Positions 1 to 7,764 are shown, counted from the first letter of the stretch. The stretch is 19,058 nucleotides of DNA from Calditrichia bacterium (GCA_026991005.1 JALXCH010000310.1:1-19058), one strand, 5' to 3'. Made by a program: numbers and translations. The notes: a model not told the origin generated them from the sequence alone.

Positions 1-523
1 GCACCCCTTCCACACTGCCGGAAATAACCACCTGCCCGGGCGAATTAAAATTAGCCGGAACCACCAATCCTTCCCGGGAAGCTTCCTCACAGATTTCTTT
101 GACCACCTCGGCGGACAATCCAATTATGGCAGCCATGGTACCGGGATTGGTTTCTCCGGAAGCCTGCATTAATTTTCCCCGCAGGGCAACCAATTTCAGT
201 GCTTCCTCGAACGGTAATGCTCCCGCCGCTACCACTGCGGAATACTCTCCCAGGCTGTGCCCGGCAACGGCTACCGGCTGTATTCCCCGTTCCTGCAATA
301 TTTTAAATGCAGCAATACTATGAACAAAAATAGCTGGCTGGGTGTATTGAGTTTGTTTCAACCGTTCTTCCGGTCCCTCGAAGGCAATTTGTTTTAAGGG
401 GAAATCCAGCATCTCATCGGCTGCATCGAACAGCTCCCGTGCTACCGAAAATTCCTCATACAACTCTTTGCCCATTCCCACATACTGGGAACCCTGTCCC
501 GGGAAAACGAATGCCACACTCAT
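1..523 (-). CDS. fabD: Malonyl-CoA:ACP transacylase, FabD (partial, 3' end outside window)
   Basis: Transfers malonyl groups from malonyl-CoA to acyl carrier protein in type II fatty-acid synthesis in the cytoplasm. About 174 N-terminal codons are visible and the frame is open to the left edge. The translation begins [20 protein letters not shown], the family's N-terminal signature with the oxyanion-hole glutamine. Further on it has GHSLGEYSA (about residues 90-98), whose serine is the catalytic nucleophile, and then a conserved [10 protein letters not shown] segment. The ATG at 523 is preceded on the minus strand by a GGTGGAG ribosome-binding site. It is the last visible gene of the yceD-rpmF-plsX-fabH-fabD cluster, but 146 nt separate it from fabH, so it may also be transcribed from its own promoter. 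The usual family length is about 310 residues, so roughly 45% is missing. Identity is very secure. Confidence 0.96.
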   Translation of the reverse strand, partial: MSVAFVFPGQGSQYVGMGKELYEEFSVARELFDAADEMLDFPLKQIAFEGPEERLKQTQYTQPAIFVHSIAAFKILQERGIQPVAVAGHSLGEYSAVVAAGALPFEEALKLVALRGKLMQASGETNPGTMAAIIGLSAEVVKEICEEASREGLVVPANFNSPGQVVISGSVEGV

Positions 524-611
524 CTTTCCACTCCACCTATCGACCAATACTTTTTTTTTAATATCTACACTCTGGAACCTAAAATGCCATCCCTGCCCTA
601 AAATTGGGAAT

Positions 612-639
612 AATTTATCATTTTTTTTCAAAATTGCAA
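612..639 (-). promoter_or_regulatory. Candidate extended -10 promoter for fabD
   Basis: On the minus strand, TTGCAA (634-639) is followed after 16 nt by TAAATT (612-617), with a TG one base before the -10 (extended -10 form). Each hexamer matches the sigma-70 consensus at four of six positions. It lies in the AT-rich 146-nt gap between the fabH stop and the fabD start, about 90 nt upstream of fabD. It is a plausible internal promoter but rests on weak motifs. Confidence 0.35.
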
Positions 640-669
640 CTGCTTTTCTGGAATCAGGGGGCAGATTGG

Positions 670-1662
670 TTAAATTGCCCAACGGAGTAACATGCTTCCC
701 CAGGTGAATCCCGCACCAAAAGCAGCAAAAATAACAATGTCCCCTTTCTCCAGCTTACCATCCTGGTAGGCTTCGGACAAAGCCAGCGGGATTGTAGCTG
801 CCGTGGTATTTCCGTACTTATCGATGTTAATCATCACCTGCTCTGGTTTCAGATTCACCCGTTTGGCAGCAGCGTCAATAATACGCTGGTTGGCCTGGTG
901 AGGAATAAAAAGTTTGATTTCTTCGGACTTAATATTGTGTTTTTTAATGATTTCTTCAGTGATATCCGCCATTCCCTGGACGGCAAATTTAAACACTGTG
1001 CGCCCATCCTGGTAAATGTAGTGCATTTTTTTATCCACCGTTTCGTGCGTGGCAGGATGAAGGCTTCCGCCACCTAACATGTAAAGATACTTCCCTCCGG
1101 AGCCATCGCTTTTCAGAATATGATCGATGATTCCGATGTTGGGATCTTCGGATCGCTCCAGAACAATCGCTCCCGCGGCATCTCCAAACAGCACACAGGT
1201 GTTGCGATCGGTATAATCGGTGATGGCACTCATTTTATCGGAACCCACTACCAGTACTTTCTGGTAGCGACCGCTCTCGATAAATTGCGAAGCCATGGCC
1301 GTAGCGTAAATGAATCCGGTACAGGCGCCGTTCACATCCACGCCCCAGGCATTCTTCGCTCCAATTTCTTCCTGAATTAAACAAGCTGTGTTGGGGAACA
1401 TCATATCGGGGGTCACGGTGGCGACTACAATCAAATCCAGTTCTTCCGGGGCCACACCGGCTTCTTCCAGAGCTCGCAAAGCGGCATATTTCCCCATATA
1501 CGAAGAGGCTTTCCCATCTTCCAGAATGTGGCGTTCACGAATTCCGGTGCGGGTGACAATCCATTCGTCGTTGGTATCCACCATTTTCTCAAGGTCTCTG
1601 TTGGTGAGCACTTTGGGAGGTACATAGTGTCCCACACCTGTGATTTTTGCGCGATACGTCAT
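670..1662 (-). CDS. fabH: Beta-ketoacyl-ACP synthase III, FabH
   Basis: Initiates fatty-acid chains by condensing an acyl-CoA primer with malonyl-ACP. The protein has 330 residues, the normal length. The full Cys-His-Asn triad is present: Cys114 in NGACTGF, His255 in FIPHQAN and Asn285 in YGNTTAAT. The N-terminal ITGVGHYVP and the [15 protein letters not shown] segment are characteristic of FabH rather than FabB/F. The ATG at 1662 has a GAGGGG ribosome-binding site lying inside the end of plsX, and only 2 nt separate the two genes, so translation is probably coupled. It sits between plsX and fabD in the standard order. The sequence gives no clue whether it prefers acetyl-CoA or branched primers. 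Confidence 0.97.
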   Translation of the reverse strand: MTYRAKITGVGHYVPPKVLTNRDLEKMVDTNDEWIVTRTGIRERHILEDGKASSYMGKYAALRALEEAGVAPEELDLIVVATVTPDMMFPNTACLIQEEIGAKNAWGVDVNGACTGFIYATAMASQFIESGRYQKVLVVGSDKMSAITDYTDRNTCVLFGDAAGAIVLERSEDPNIGIIDHILKSDGSGGKYLYMLGGGSLHPATHETVDKKMHYIYQDGRTVFKFAVQGMADITEEIIKKHNIKSEEIKLFIPHQANQRIIDAAAKRVNLKPEQVMINIDKYGNTTAATIPLALSEAYQDGKLEKGDIVIFAAFGAGFTWGSMLLRWAI

Positions 1663-1664
1663 GA

Positions 1665-2666
1665 TTATCCCCTCTTTTTTAATTCCTCGTAAATATGTTG
1701 ATTCACTTTCTTCTTGCTCATCTCCACAGCTACTCGAATGGCATTTTTAAAAGCATGAGCGGTGCTACGTCCATGACTGATAATGGAGATGCCATTTACT
1801 CCCAACAAAGGAACTCCCCCATATTCCTGGTAATCGAAAGTGCTTTTCATTTTTTTGAAAGCATGCCGCACTAAAAACGCACCCAAAAGAGAAAATAAAT
1901 TTTTACCCAGATTTTCCTTGAAGGCACGCCCAAAAACACCCATCACGCTTTCAGCGAATTTCAACACAATATTTCCCACAAATCCATCGGTAACAATCAC
2001 ATCCGCTTTGCCGTGCAGAATTTCCCGTCCTTCCACATTTCCAATGAAGTTGGGCATTTGAGCCACCATGAGCGTATAAGTAGAAAGCACCAGCTCGTTG
2101 CCTTTGGTTTTCTCTTCGCCAATGTTTAACAACCCCACCCGGGGATTCTCGATACCGTAAATGTAGTTGATAAAAATACTTCCCATCAGTCCAAACTGGA
2201 ACAAATGCTGTGGTTTGGAATCCACATTTGCCCCCACATCAATGAGCAGCACTACTCCGCCCTCTGTGGGTAAAAAGGATGCCACTGCCGGTCGCTGAAC
2301 CCCTTCGATGCGTCCCAGAATAAACAAGCTTCCTACCATTTGCGCTCCGGTGTTTCCGGCGCTTACGAATGCGTCCGCTTGCCCATCCCGATGCATCTGA
2401 AGTCCGCGCATCATGGAAGAATCCTTCTTCTGTTTTAGCGCCATGGTGGGTTGATCGTGCATATCCACAACCTGGGTGGTGTGCTGAATGCGCACATTTA
2501 AGGGACGGTGAAAATGATGCCGTTCCAGCTCCTTCTCCAGCAAAGCGCGATCTCCCAACAAAATCAACTGATGCTGGCCTTTGGTTTCCCGGTCAAACAA
2601 AAGTGCCCCCTCGACCGGTGCCTTGGGGGCATTATCTCCACCCATTGCATCTATGGCAATACGCAT
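1665..2666 (-). CDS. plsX: Phosphate acyltransferase PlsX
   Basis: Converts acyl-ACP to acyl-phosphate, which feeds PlsY in phospholipid synthesis; a peripheral membrane enzyme. The 333-residue length is typical. Family hallmarks are MRIAIDAMGGDNAP at the N-terminus, FVSAGNTGAQ (about 100-109), LIDVGANVDSKP (141-152), VTDGFVGNIVLK (225-236) and YGGVPLLGVNG (282-292). The ATG at 2666 is preceded by GAGGTGAT at a normal distance. The stop is 2 nt from the fabH start and the start is 21 nt after the rpmF stop. This is the common bacterial arrangement coupling ribosome protein L32, phospholipid and fatty-acid synthesis. Nothing unusual is seen. Confidence 0.97.
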   Translation of the reverse strand: MRIAIDAMGGDNAPKAPVEGALLFDRETKGQHQLILLGDRALLEKELERHHFHRPLNVRIQHTTQVVDMHDQPTMALKQKKDSSMMRGLQMHRDGQADAFVSAGNTGAQMVGSLFILGRIEGVQRPAVASFLPTEGGVVLLIDVGANVDSKPQHLFQFGLMGSIFINYIYGIENPRVGLLNIGEEKTKGNELVLSTYTLMVAQMPNFIGNVEGREILHGKADVIVTDGFVGNIVLKFAESVMGVFGRAFKENLGKNLFSLLGAFLVRHAFKKMKSTFDYQEYGGVPLLGVNGISIISHGRSTAHAFKNAIRVAVEMSKKKVNQHIYEELKKRG

Positions 2667-2687
2667 CGATCACCTCACCTGAAGGGA

Positions 2688-2876
2688 TTAGGATTCGGTG
2701 GGAGTAAAAACCTGCTGACCGTTGTAATACCCACAATAAGGGCATACCCGGTGTGGCAATCTGGGTTCTCCGCAATTGGGGCATACCGAAAGATTGGCGC
2801 TGCTCAACTGTTGCATCCAGGAAGCTCGCCGTTTGTCGCGTTTCGACTTGGAAATTTTTCGCTTGGGATTCGCCAT
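2688..2876 (-). CDS. rpmF: Ribosomal protein bL32
   Basis: Small protein of the large ribosomal subunit. It has 62 residues, begins [18 protein letters not shown] and carries a zinc-ribbon of four cysteines, Cys32-x2-Cys35 and Cys45-x2-Cys48 (VCPNCG and RVCPYCG). This is therefore the zinc-binding form rather than the cysteine-free form. The ATG at 2876 has AGAGGAAG upstream. It lies 25 nt downstream of yceD and 21 nt upstream of plsX, as in most bacteria. If the genome holds a second, cysteine-free L32 paralogue, this copy could be under zinc control, but nothing here shows that. Confidence 0.96.
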   Translation of the reverse strand: MANPKRKISKSKRDKRRASWMQQLSSANLSVCPNCGEPRLPHRVCPYCGYYNGQQVFTPTES

Positions 2877-2901
2877 GAGATATTCTTCCTCTGTTTTATT
2901 T

Positions 2902-3417
2902 TCACGATTTATTTTGATTCAACAAAACTCGTAACTTCTCCCAGCGGGGATCAATATGCTCTACCTGACAAGTACACGATTCCACATTCAAATCTGCACC
3001 ACAGCCGGGACAAATTCCTTTGCAATCCTCTTTACACAACATCTTCATTGGTACTGTTAAAATCAAATGCTCTTTAATAAAGGGATTCAAATCCACATCC
3101 ACCTGCTCCGGAGACAGAAGAACCACATCATCTTCATCGGTTTCCAGATCTTTCTGCCCCAGATGGAATAGAATCTGAAACTGCTCCGCATAATCTTCTT
3201 CGTACTCACGCAAACAGCGGTCGCAAATATAATGGCCTTTCGTATGCAGTTCAACGGAACAGGTAATATTTTTCTCAAATTTATTCAGCTCAACCGACAC
3301 CTCGATATCATGGGGATACACCTCATCCCGATAAAAATGAAGCGAACCGGAACGAATCACCTCTCGATAATGATGAATCCCCTCCTCCAGATGTAAAATG
3401 TGTATCTTCATATCCAC
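2902..3417 (-). CDS. yceD: YceD/DUF177 family protein, 23S rRNA accumulation factor family
   Basis: A DUF177 (YceD) protein; family members are linked to 23S rRNA accumulation and are nearly always encoded just before rpmF, as here. The protein has 171 residues. The C-terminal half holds clustered cysteines: Cys65-x2-Cys68 (CDRC), then Cys128, Cys132, Cys136 and Cys139 (ending CPGCG), and Cys148 and Cys150, suggesting metal binding. The start is uncertain: GTG at 3417 and ATG at 3411 are both in frame, giving proteins that begin MDMK or MK. The GGGTGG upstream of the ATG sits very close, and there is no clear Shine-Dalgarno for the GTG. It is the first gene of the lipid operon. Confidence 0.9.
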   Translation of the reverse strand: MDMKIHILHLEEGIHHYREVIRSGSLHFYRDEVYPHDIEVSVELNKFEKNITCSVELHTKGHYICDRCLREYEEDYAEQFQILFHLGQKDLETDEDDVVLLSPEQVDVDLNPFIKEHLILTVPMKMLCKEDCKGICPGCGADLNVESCTCQVEHIDPRWEKLRVLLNQNKS

Positions 3418-3629
3418 CCATATTTACAAATTTTAAATTTAAAATTCTATACTAAAGTAATCAAGTTTTTTATTCTTTACCCAACTCAATAAATGACCTT
3501 TAGATGATTCCACAACCTGTTTGGTGACAATAAACTTTTTGCATTTGCTGGCATTTCTTAAAAAGCACAAACTTATGTCGGAACAGAAACGCCGGGTAAG
3601 TATCCTTCTTCCAGGAAAAATTTCTGTAC

Positions 3630-3658
3630 TTTACTTGAAGCAGAAATTATGTTAAAAT
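3630..3658 (+). promoter_or_regulatory. Promoter of rfbC
   Basis: TTTACT (3630-3635; four of six matches to the -35 consensus) is followed after exactly 17 nt by TAAAAT (3653-3658; five of six matches to the -10 consensus). TG at 3650-3651 lies one base upstream of the -10 region's normal extended position. Transcription would begin near 3665, leaving a short leader of about 20 nt with a purine-rich ribosome-binding site (GGGAAAGGGAA) before the ATG at 3687. The rest of the 269-nt divergent region 3418-3686 is AT-rich and should also contain the yceD promoter, which I cannot pin down. Confidence 0.55.
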
Positions 3659-3686
3659 TTTCCGTAAAAATTCGGGAAAGGGAACC

Positions 3687-4241
3687 ATGCGAATTATCGA
3701 AACAGGACTTCCAGGATTGGTGGTTATCGAACCGAAAATTTTTCAGGATCGGCGCGGCTTTTTCTTCGAAAGCTACCATTACAAACGGTATGTGGAGCAC
3801 GGCATTGGCGATCAGTTTGTGCAGGACAACCATTCGCGCTCTATACGCGGCACTTTGCGCGGGCTGCATTATCAGATCAATCCCGGGCAAGCAAAGCTGG
3901 TACGGGTGGTGGTTGGCGAAGTGTTTGATGTGGCTGTGGATTTGCGAGTCGGTTCCCCCACCTATGGGCAATGGCACGGCCAGATTTTAAGCGCCGAGAA
4001 CAAACTGCAAATGTACATTCCCATCGGGTTTGCACATGGATTCTGTGTTTTAAGCGAAGTGGCGGAATTCGAATACAAATGCAGCTCGTACTATTCCCCA
4101 CCGGACGAACGCGGCATCATCTGGAACGACCCGGATTTAAATATCCAGTGGCCCATCTCCAACCCCATTCTCTCGGATAAAGATGCCCGTTTACCCCGAT
4201 TTAAAGATATTGCCCCGGATTTCCATTTCCAGGCGCCGTAA
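3687..4241 (+). CDS. rfbC: dTDP-4-dehydrorhamnose 3,5-epimerase (RmlC)
   Basis: Third enzyme of dTDP-L-rhamnose synthesis: it epimerises C3 and C5 of dTDP-4-keto-6-deoxyglucose, giving the precursor of rhamnose in surface polysaccharides. The protein has 184 residues, the usual length for this cupin enzyme. It shows RRGFFFESY (22-30), TLRGLHYQ (56-63, catalytic base His61), the VRVVVGEVFDVAVDLR strand (72-87), IPIGFAHGFC (111-120) and EFEYKC (127-132), whose Tyr130 is the expected general acid. The 'LHYQ' and 'FAHGF' motifs argue for a true RmlC over a 3- or 5-monofunctional epimerase, though dTDP-sugar epimerases of other pathways look similar. It stands alone here, with no rmlA, B or D in view, under its own promoter and divergent from the lipid operon. 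Confidence 0.93.
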   Translation: MRIIETGLPGLVVIEPKIFQDRRGFFFESYHYKRYVEHGIGDQFVQDNHSRSIRGTLRGLHYQINPGQAKLVRVVVGEVFDVAVDLRVGSPTYGQWHGQILSAENKLQMYIPIGFAHGFCVLSEVAEFEYKCSSYYSPPDERGIIWNDPDLNIQWPISNPILSDKDARLPRFKDIAPDFHFQAP

Positions 4242-4514
4242 ATACCGGACGGGAGCAAATTCCCGAGATTCCTCCCAGGAAGCTCTATTTCTGAAAAAAA
4301 CATGGAATTCCCCAGTATTTCGAATCCCCTGTTTCTTCCCCTTTCAGGAAGCACTAAATCTTTTCGGGAAGTTTCCACCTTTAATTAACATATTCTGCAG
4401 GAAAAACATGTGTAAAAATAGCATATTCTAACCCAATCTCACCGTTTGGCTTTACACCAGAGAAACTTATTTTTTCCGTTCCCCGGCTTGATATTCATCC
4501 TGACATTTCGTATA
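4242..4514. other. Intergenic region after rfbC, no gene seen
   Basis: This is the part of the 364-nt gap before the palindrome array. I see no open frame with coding character on either strand. Just after the rfbC stop, CGGGA...TCCCG can form a 5-bp stem without a following T-run, so it is at best a poor terminator. The remainder is pyrimidine-rich and AT-rich, and it presumably contains the upstream part of the satD promoter. Confidence 0.5.
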
Positions 4515-4604
4515 TTAACCAATGCGGTTAAATTTATTAAAAATAAACCAAATTAGTTGTTAACTGAATTGGTTAATTTTTAAACAAATAAACCATAACG
4601 GTTC
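4515..4604 (+). repeat. Diverged 45-bp tandem duplication in front of satD
   Basis: The stretches 4515-4559 and 4560-4604 align without gaps at 30 of 45 positions. Identity is concentrated in the TTAAC...GGTTAA arms and in an AAATAAACCA block that is nearly unchanged between units. Each 45-bp unit contains two palindromic boxes, so the duplication generated four boxes. The second unit ends 1 nt before the satD start codon. Differences fall mostly in the box centres and linkers, which suggests selection on the arms. Confidence 0.75.
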
Positions 4605-4605
4605 A
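4515..4605. promoter_or_regulatory. Array of four TTAACC-N5-GGTTAA-like operator boxes
   Basis: Four 17-bp inverted repeats with 5-nt spacers are visible. Box 1 (4515-4531) is perfect, TTAACC-AATGC-GGTTAA. Box 2 (4544-4560) is TAAACC-AAATT-AGTTGT, the most degenerate. Box 3 (4560-4576) is TTAACT-GAATT-GGTTAA. Box 4 (4589-4605) is TAAACC-ATAAC-GGTTCA and directly abuts the ATG at 4606. Centres are at 4523, 4552, 4568 and 4597, i.e. 29, 16 and 29 bp apart. This is what a cooperative repressor or activator array looks like. The helix-turn-helix at the C-terminus of the adjacent SatD protein is an obvious candidate ligand, giving autoregulation, but that link is inference. Confidence 0.7.
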
Positions 4606-5232
4606 ATGAATGTTGTTGTATTAATTGGAGATGTGGTGAAATCCCGCTCCATTTCCCATCGGGCGAAGTTTCAGGCTCACCTGCAGGAGTTGCTAACGGC
4701 AATGAGTCGAGACAATCGGGATTTGCTCTCGCCCTACACCATTACCCTGGGAGATGAATTCCAGGCCGTTTACCGGACGGGGGAACACCTTTTCCGGGAC
4801 ATTTTTCAGATTCTGGGAGCGGTGTTTCCCCACCGGATTCGATTTGCCATTGCCATCGGGAGGCTGGACACTCCCATTAATCCCCGTCAGGCCATTGGAA
4901 TGGATGGCCCCGCCTTCCATCTCTGTCGGGAGGGCATTACGCAGCTCAAGCAAAAGGATTCGTTTTTTCAGCTCAATTCCGTAACCGGGGGCTGGGAGCT
5001 CGCCAACGGCGCACTGGCGCTCATCTCCCACGAGATGAAATCCTGGAACCGGAACCGCATGCTGATTATGGCTCGGTTGCTGGCAGAGGTTTCGCCACGC
5101 ACCATTGCCGAGGAACTCCATATCTCTTCCGTGGCGGTGTACAAAAACATTCGGGCAGGCGCTCTGGTCACCATTCACAACATTTTGCAGGAAATTACCC
5201 GGGAAATTAACCGACAGGTACGAACACCATGA
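4606..5232 (+). CDS. SatD-family protein with C-terminal helix-turn-helix
   Basis: A 208-residue cytoplasmic protein of the SatD family, named after a gene of the Streptococcus mutans secretion-and-acid-tolerance operon; its biochemical function is not established. The N-terminal core shows the family pattern: IGDVVKSR (7-14), TITLGDEFQA (45-54), RFAIAIGRLDT (79-89) and AIGMDGPAFH (96-105). The C-terminal part (about 160-190, with RTIAEELHISSVAVYKNI at 165-182) reads as a helix-turn-helix, so it may bind DNA. There is no Shine-Dalgarno before the ATG at 4606: operator box 4 occupies that place, so the message may be leaderless or start by an unusual route. The stop overlaps the next gene as ATGA. 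The GDVV and GDEFQ motifs recall palm-type nucleotide cyclases, but that is only a resemblance. Confidence 0.8.
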   Translation: MNVVVLIGDVVKSRSISHRAKFQAHLQELLTAMSRDNRDLLSPYTITLGDEFQAVYRTGEHLFRDIFQILGAVFPHRIRFAIAIGRLDTPINPRQAIGMDGPAFHLCREGITQLKQKDSFFQLNSVTGGWELANGALALISHEMKSWNRNRMLIMARLLAEVSPRTIAEELHISSVAVYKNIRAGALVTIHNILQEITREINRQVRTP

Positions 5233-5978
5233 TTTTACCTTTTATTTTCATGATGAATGTCGTGCTTCTAACCCGCTTGTTCTATCACTATCGGGACAAT
5301 CCCCTTTCTCTGCCGCGATACCTCACAAAATCTGCGCTGGAAGCAGGAGCGCTGTTGCTTTTCCAGTGGAATGTCTGGATGCTGCTTCTGGCACCCCTTA
5401 TCGTTCTTCTCAACCTGCTTCATTACTTCTGGGAACGGAACGAGCAGCGGGTAAACCTTAAACGGTTGATTTTTCTGGGAGTTTACGTGCTTCTGTTCAG
5501 CACTTTCTTTTCCCCAGCCTTCGGCTGGAAATTCCAGCCGGCGCTTCAGCGGACATTCCTCTCCCTGGCCAGTTACCAGTGGCTGGTATGGCTGGTACTG
5601 GAAACCAACTGGAAGCAGTTCCACCTTTTTCTGTTTGGAATTTTATTATCGTTAAATGAAGTGAATCTAATGATTCGCTATCTATTCGAGGTTTTGAATC
5701 TGGTACCTCGTACTGGCGCCTCCCAGAACGAGAGCGCCCCGGTTGACCATACGGAATACAACCGGGGTCGCGTCATCGGTTTTCTGGAACGGGTGCTTAT
5801 TTTCTTCTTTGTGCTGAACAATCAATTTACGGCAATTGGGTTTGTACTTACCGCCAAGGGCATTACCCGCTTTAAAGAACTCAACGAACGCAGCTTTGCC
5901 GAATATTTTCTGATTGGCACCCTGCTTTCTTCCACCTTCGCCGGTCTGGTTGCCGCCTTCATTAAATTCCTCACCTGA
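5229..5978 (+). CDS. Multi-pass membrane protein with DUF3307-type C-terminal block
   Basis: A 249-residue inner-membrane protein with about six to seven hydrophobic segments (roughly 1-18, 36-66, 78-95, 108-124, 130-155, 186-208 and 225-248). The C-terminal block (about 178-236) contains NRGRVIGFLERVLI, AIGFVLTAKGITRF and AEYFLIGTLLSS. This pattern is familiar to me from DUF3307-annotated membrane proteins that often sit next to SatD-family genes in Bacteroidota-related genomes. The N-terminal DUF3307 motif (H-x3-DF-x2-Q type) is not visible, so that half has diverged. The ATG overlaps the satD stop by 4 nt, so the two are translated together and probably act together. Function is unknown. 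It ends 2 nt from the oppositely oriented beta-helix gene. Confidence 0.75.
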   Translation: MILPFIFMMNVVLLTRLFYHYRDNPLSLPRYLTKSALEAGALLLFQWNVWMLLLAPLIVLLNLLHYFWERNEQRVNLKRLIFLGVYVLLFSTFFSPAFGWKFQPALQRTFLSLASYQWLVWLVLETNWKQFHLFLFGILLSLNEVNLMIRYLFEVLNLVPRTGASQNESAPVDHTEYNRGRVIGFLERVLIFFFVLNNQFTAIGFVLTAKGITRFKELNERSFAEYFLIGTLLSSTFAGLVAAFIKFLT

Positions 5979-5980
5979 GG

Positions 5981-7645
5981 TCACTTCACCAGGTGCATCC
6001 GTCCCATCTGGCGGAGCCCCTGGCTCTCGAACGCATAGAAATAAATTCCCGTCGGCTGCTGCACACCATTTTGATTTTTGCCATCCCAGTGAATCAGTAA
6101 AACACCCGGTTGCACCCGAGCAAAGTACCGGGAGTACACTACCTGCCCCAACACATTGTACACCCGAAAATGCGCCTGTTTTAGCAGCGAATACACTTCC
6201 ACGGGAATGGTCGTTTCGGGATTGAAGGGGTTGGGATAATTTTTCAGGAGGCGGAAGCGTTCGGGATTTTTGTGCAGCGTGGTGGGAATGCCCATTGCCG
6301 AACCGTACTCAAAGGCGCCCAGGTCGATGCGTCCGCCGGGATAATTACTTCCGAAAGCCGGATCGCCCGCATCAATGCAGGGGCTACCCGCAGCTAGACG
6401 GAAATCACTTCCATCGGCATTCACAAACATGGGATCGCTTCCGGTTATCACATGGGTCTGATTGGTAAACATCTGGGTGCAGTTGAACCAGCCGTTATAG
6501 GCAATGGTCACCAGCCCGTGGAAGACTGATTCATTCCCATGAAAATCGTGGGTGTTGGCAAAAATGTTATTGCGCATATCCAGAGTATCTACCCCATTGG
6601 AAGCCAACCAAAACAGCGGCCCGGGAATATCATAAAAGGTATTATTGTAAAATTTCAGGTTTTGCTGGCCATCGAACTGCACCCCATAACCATCCACGGA
6701 ATAATTTCCTTCATCCACCAGATGGTGCACCACATTGTTGGTCACAATCATATCCCTGGGCGGACCATTTCCCGCAGTTAGGCGCAACCCACCATTGCAA
6801 TCATAAATTTCGTTCCAGGCTACAACCATACTGTCCGCCTGGTGATTAATCTTCAGCGCCGAACCATCTGCTCCGTTGCAGCGCCGAAAACCATGCATTT
6901 TGTTGCCGTAGATGAATCCGCCAAAATTGGATTTTACATCCACGGCATTTTCACTGATTCCCTGCATCGCCGGGGTGCTGAATAAATCGTTTTCCAAGAT
7001 TTGAGTATGGTAGGCAGTTCCATGGCCGATCTGAATGCAATCCCCGGAACAATCGTAAATCTGGTTGTGACGAAAGGTAACATAATTACCCGCGGTAATC
7101 ACGATTCCATGAGCATCTGAGCCCACGTTTTCATGAATAAAATCATGAATTTCGCACATTTCGATGATGCTGTAATGGGCAGACCCAATATCAAATCCAT
7201 CCCGGTGGCCATTTCGCACCTCACAATTCCGAAACACATTGTAATCCCCGGTTAACCGAATGGCATCTGAAGTACCCCAATCGTGGTCAAAAATTAAATT
7301 TTCGTAAACGTAATAATCTTTGTTGGCTTTTAGCACCTCACTACTCTGATATTTAATAAGGACCTTCTCGCCAGGATATGCTTTAATCACAATGGGATTC
7401 TGTGCGGTACCGGAAACAACCAGGCGAACTTTTTCGGAGTAAACTCGCGGAGAGCTGGCATCGCCCCGAATGTAGAGGGTATCCCCCGGTTGGAGATGGT
7501 CCATCCCCTGGGCAATGGTTTGCCAGGGAGCTGCAAGGGTACCAACCGGATTCCCCTGAAAATGATTATCCACATAATGCACTCCCGCATGAATTATGGA
7601 AAACACAATGATTGAAATTAACCAGGGTAAAACCGCCTGCTTCAT
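5981..7645 (-). CDS. Secreted right-handed beta-helix protein with type IX sorting domain
   Basis: About 554 residues if started at the ATG at 7645. That start is chosen because a GGAGG lies 5 nt upstream, inside the four extra codons that an earlier ATG at 7657 would add. The N-terminus is a signal peptide (MKQ, then a hydrophobic stretch to about residue 20). Residues about 80-390 are short repeats rich in N, G, H and D (such as NVFRNCEVRNG, VTFRHNQIYD, VAWNEIYDCNGG) forming a parallel beta-helix like pectate lyases. Around 403-450 (SDPMFVNADG, SPCIDAGDPA, IDLGAFEY) is the 'choice-of-anchor Q' type segment. From about 466 follows NYPNPFNPETTI, a type IX secretion sorting domain, so the product is exported and probably attached to or released from the outer surface. 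A polysaccharide lyase or glycan-binding role is plausible, but no catalytic residues can be assigned. Confidence 0.85.
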   Translation of the reverse strand: MKQAVLPWLISIIVFSIIHAGVHYVDNHFQGNPVGTLAAPWQTIAQGMDHLQPGDTLYIRGDASSPRVYSEKVRLVVSGTAQNPIVIKAYPGEKVLIKYQSSEVLKANKDYYVYENLIFDHDWGTSDAIRLTGDYNVFRNCEVRNGHRDGFDIGSAHYSIIEMCEIHDFIHENVGSDAHGIVITAGNYVTFRHNQIYDCSGDCIQIGHGTAYHTQILENDLFSTPAMQGISENAVDVKSNFGGFIYGNKMHGFRRCNGADGSALKINHQADSMVVAWNEIYDCNGGLRLTAGNGPPRDMIVTNNVVHHLVDEGNYSVDGYGVQFDGQQNLKFYNNTFYDIPGPLFWLASNGVDTLDMRNNIFANTHDFHGNESVFHGLVTIAYNGWFNCTQMFTNQTHVITGSDPMFVNADGSDFRLAAGSPCIDAGDPAFGSNYPGGRIDLGAFEYGSAMGIPTTLHKNPERFRLLKNYPNPFNPETTIPVEVYSLLKQAHFRVYNVLGQVVYSRYFARVQPGVLLIHWDGKNQNGVQQPTGIYFYAFESQGLRQMGRMHLVK

Positions 7646-7650
7646 AATTG

Positions 7651-7655
7651 CCTCC
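7651..7655 (-). promoter_or_regulatory. Ribosome-binding site fixing the start of the beta-helix gene
   Basis: GGAGG on the minus strand, 5 nt upstream of the ATG at 7645. It lies downstream of the alternative ATG at 7657, which has no such site, so 7645 is the better start. Confidence 0.75.
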
Positions 7656-7685
7656 ATGCGTTTACCTAAAATTCATAACTTATTC

Positions 7686-7733
7686 GTGGTTCTTCACCAC
7701 AAATAACCATTATTCCAGTAACCAGGAGGTTAC
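7686..7733 (-). other. Two small hairpins between the APH-like gene and the beta-helix gene
   Basis: The 119-nt gap contains GTGGT-TCTTC-ACCAC (7686-7700) and GTAACC-AGGA-GGTTAC (7718-7733), each a perfect short inverted repeat. Neither is followed by a T-run on the minus strand, so they are not clear terminators. They could be leader structures of the beta-helix mRNA or operators. No convincing promoter is seen. Confidence 0.35.
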
Positions 7734-7764
7734 CACATACACACATGTTGGGGGGAAAATGATG

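Noticed and set aside
468..707. Plus-strand frame across the fabH-fabD gap
   Set aside because: It overlaps the starts and ends of two real minus-strand genes, and its translation shows no family features.
4515..4604. The 45-bp repeats as a CRISPR array or mobile-element end
   Set aside because: There are only two diverged copies with no unique spacers, no flanking target duplication and no cas or transposase gene. The palindromic content and promoter position fit operators better.
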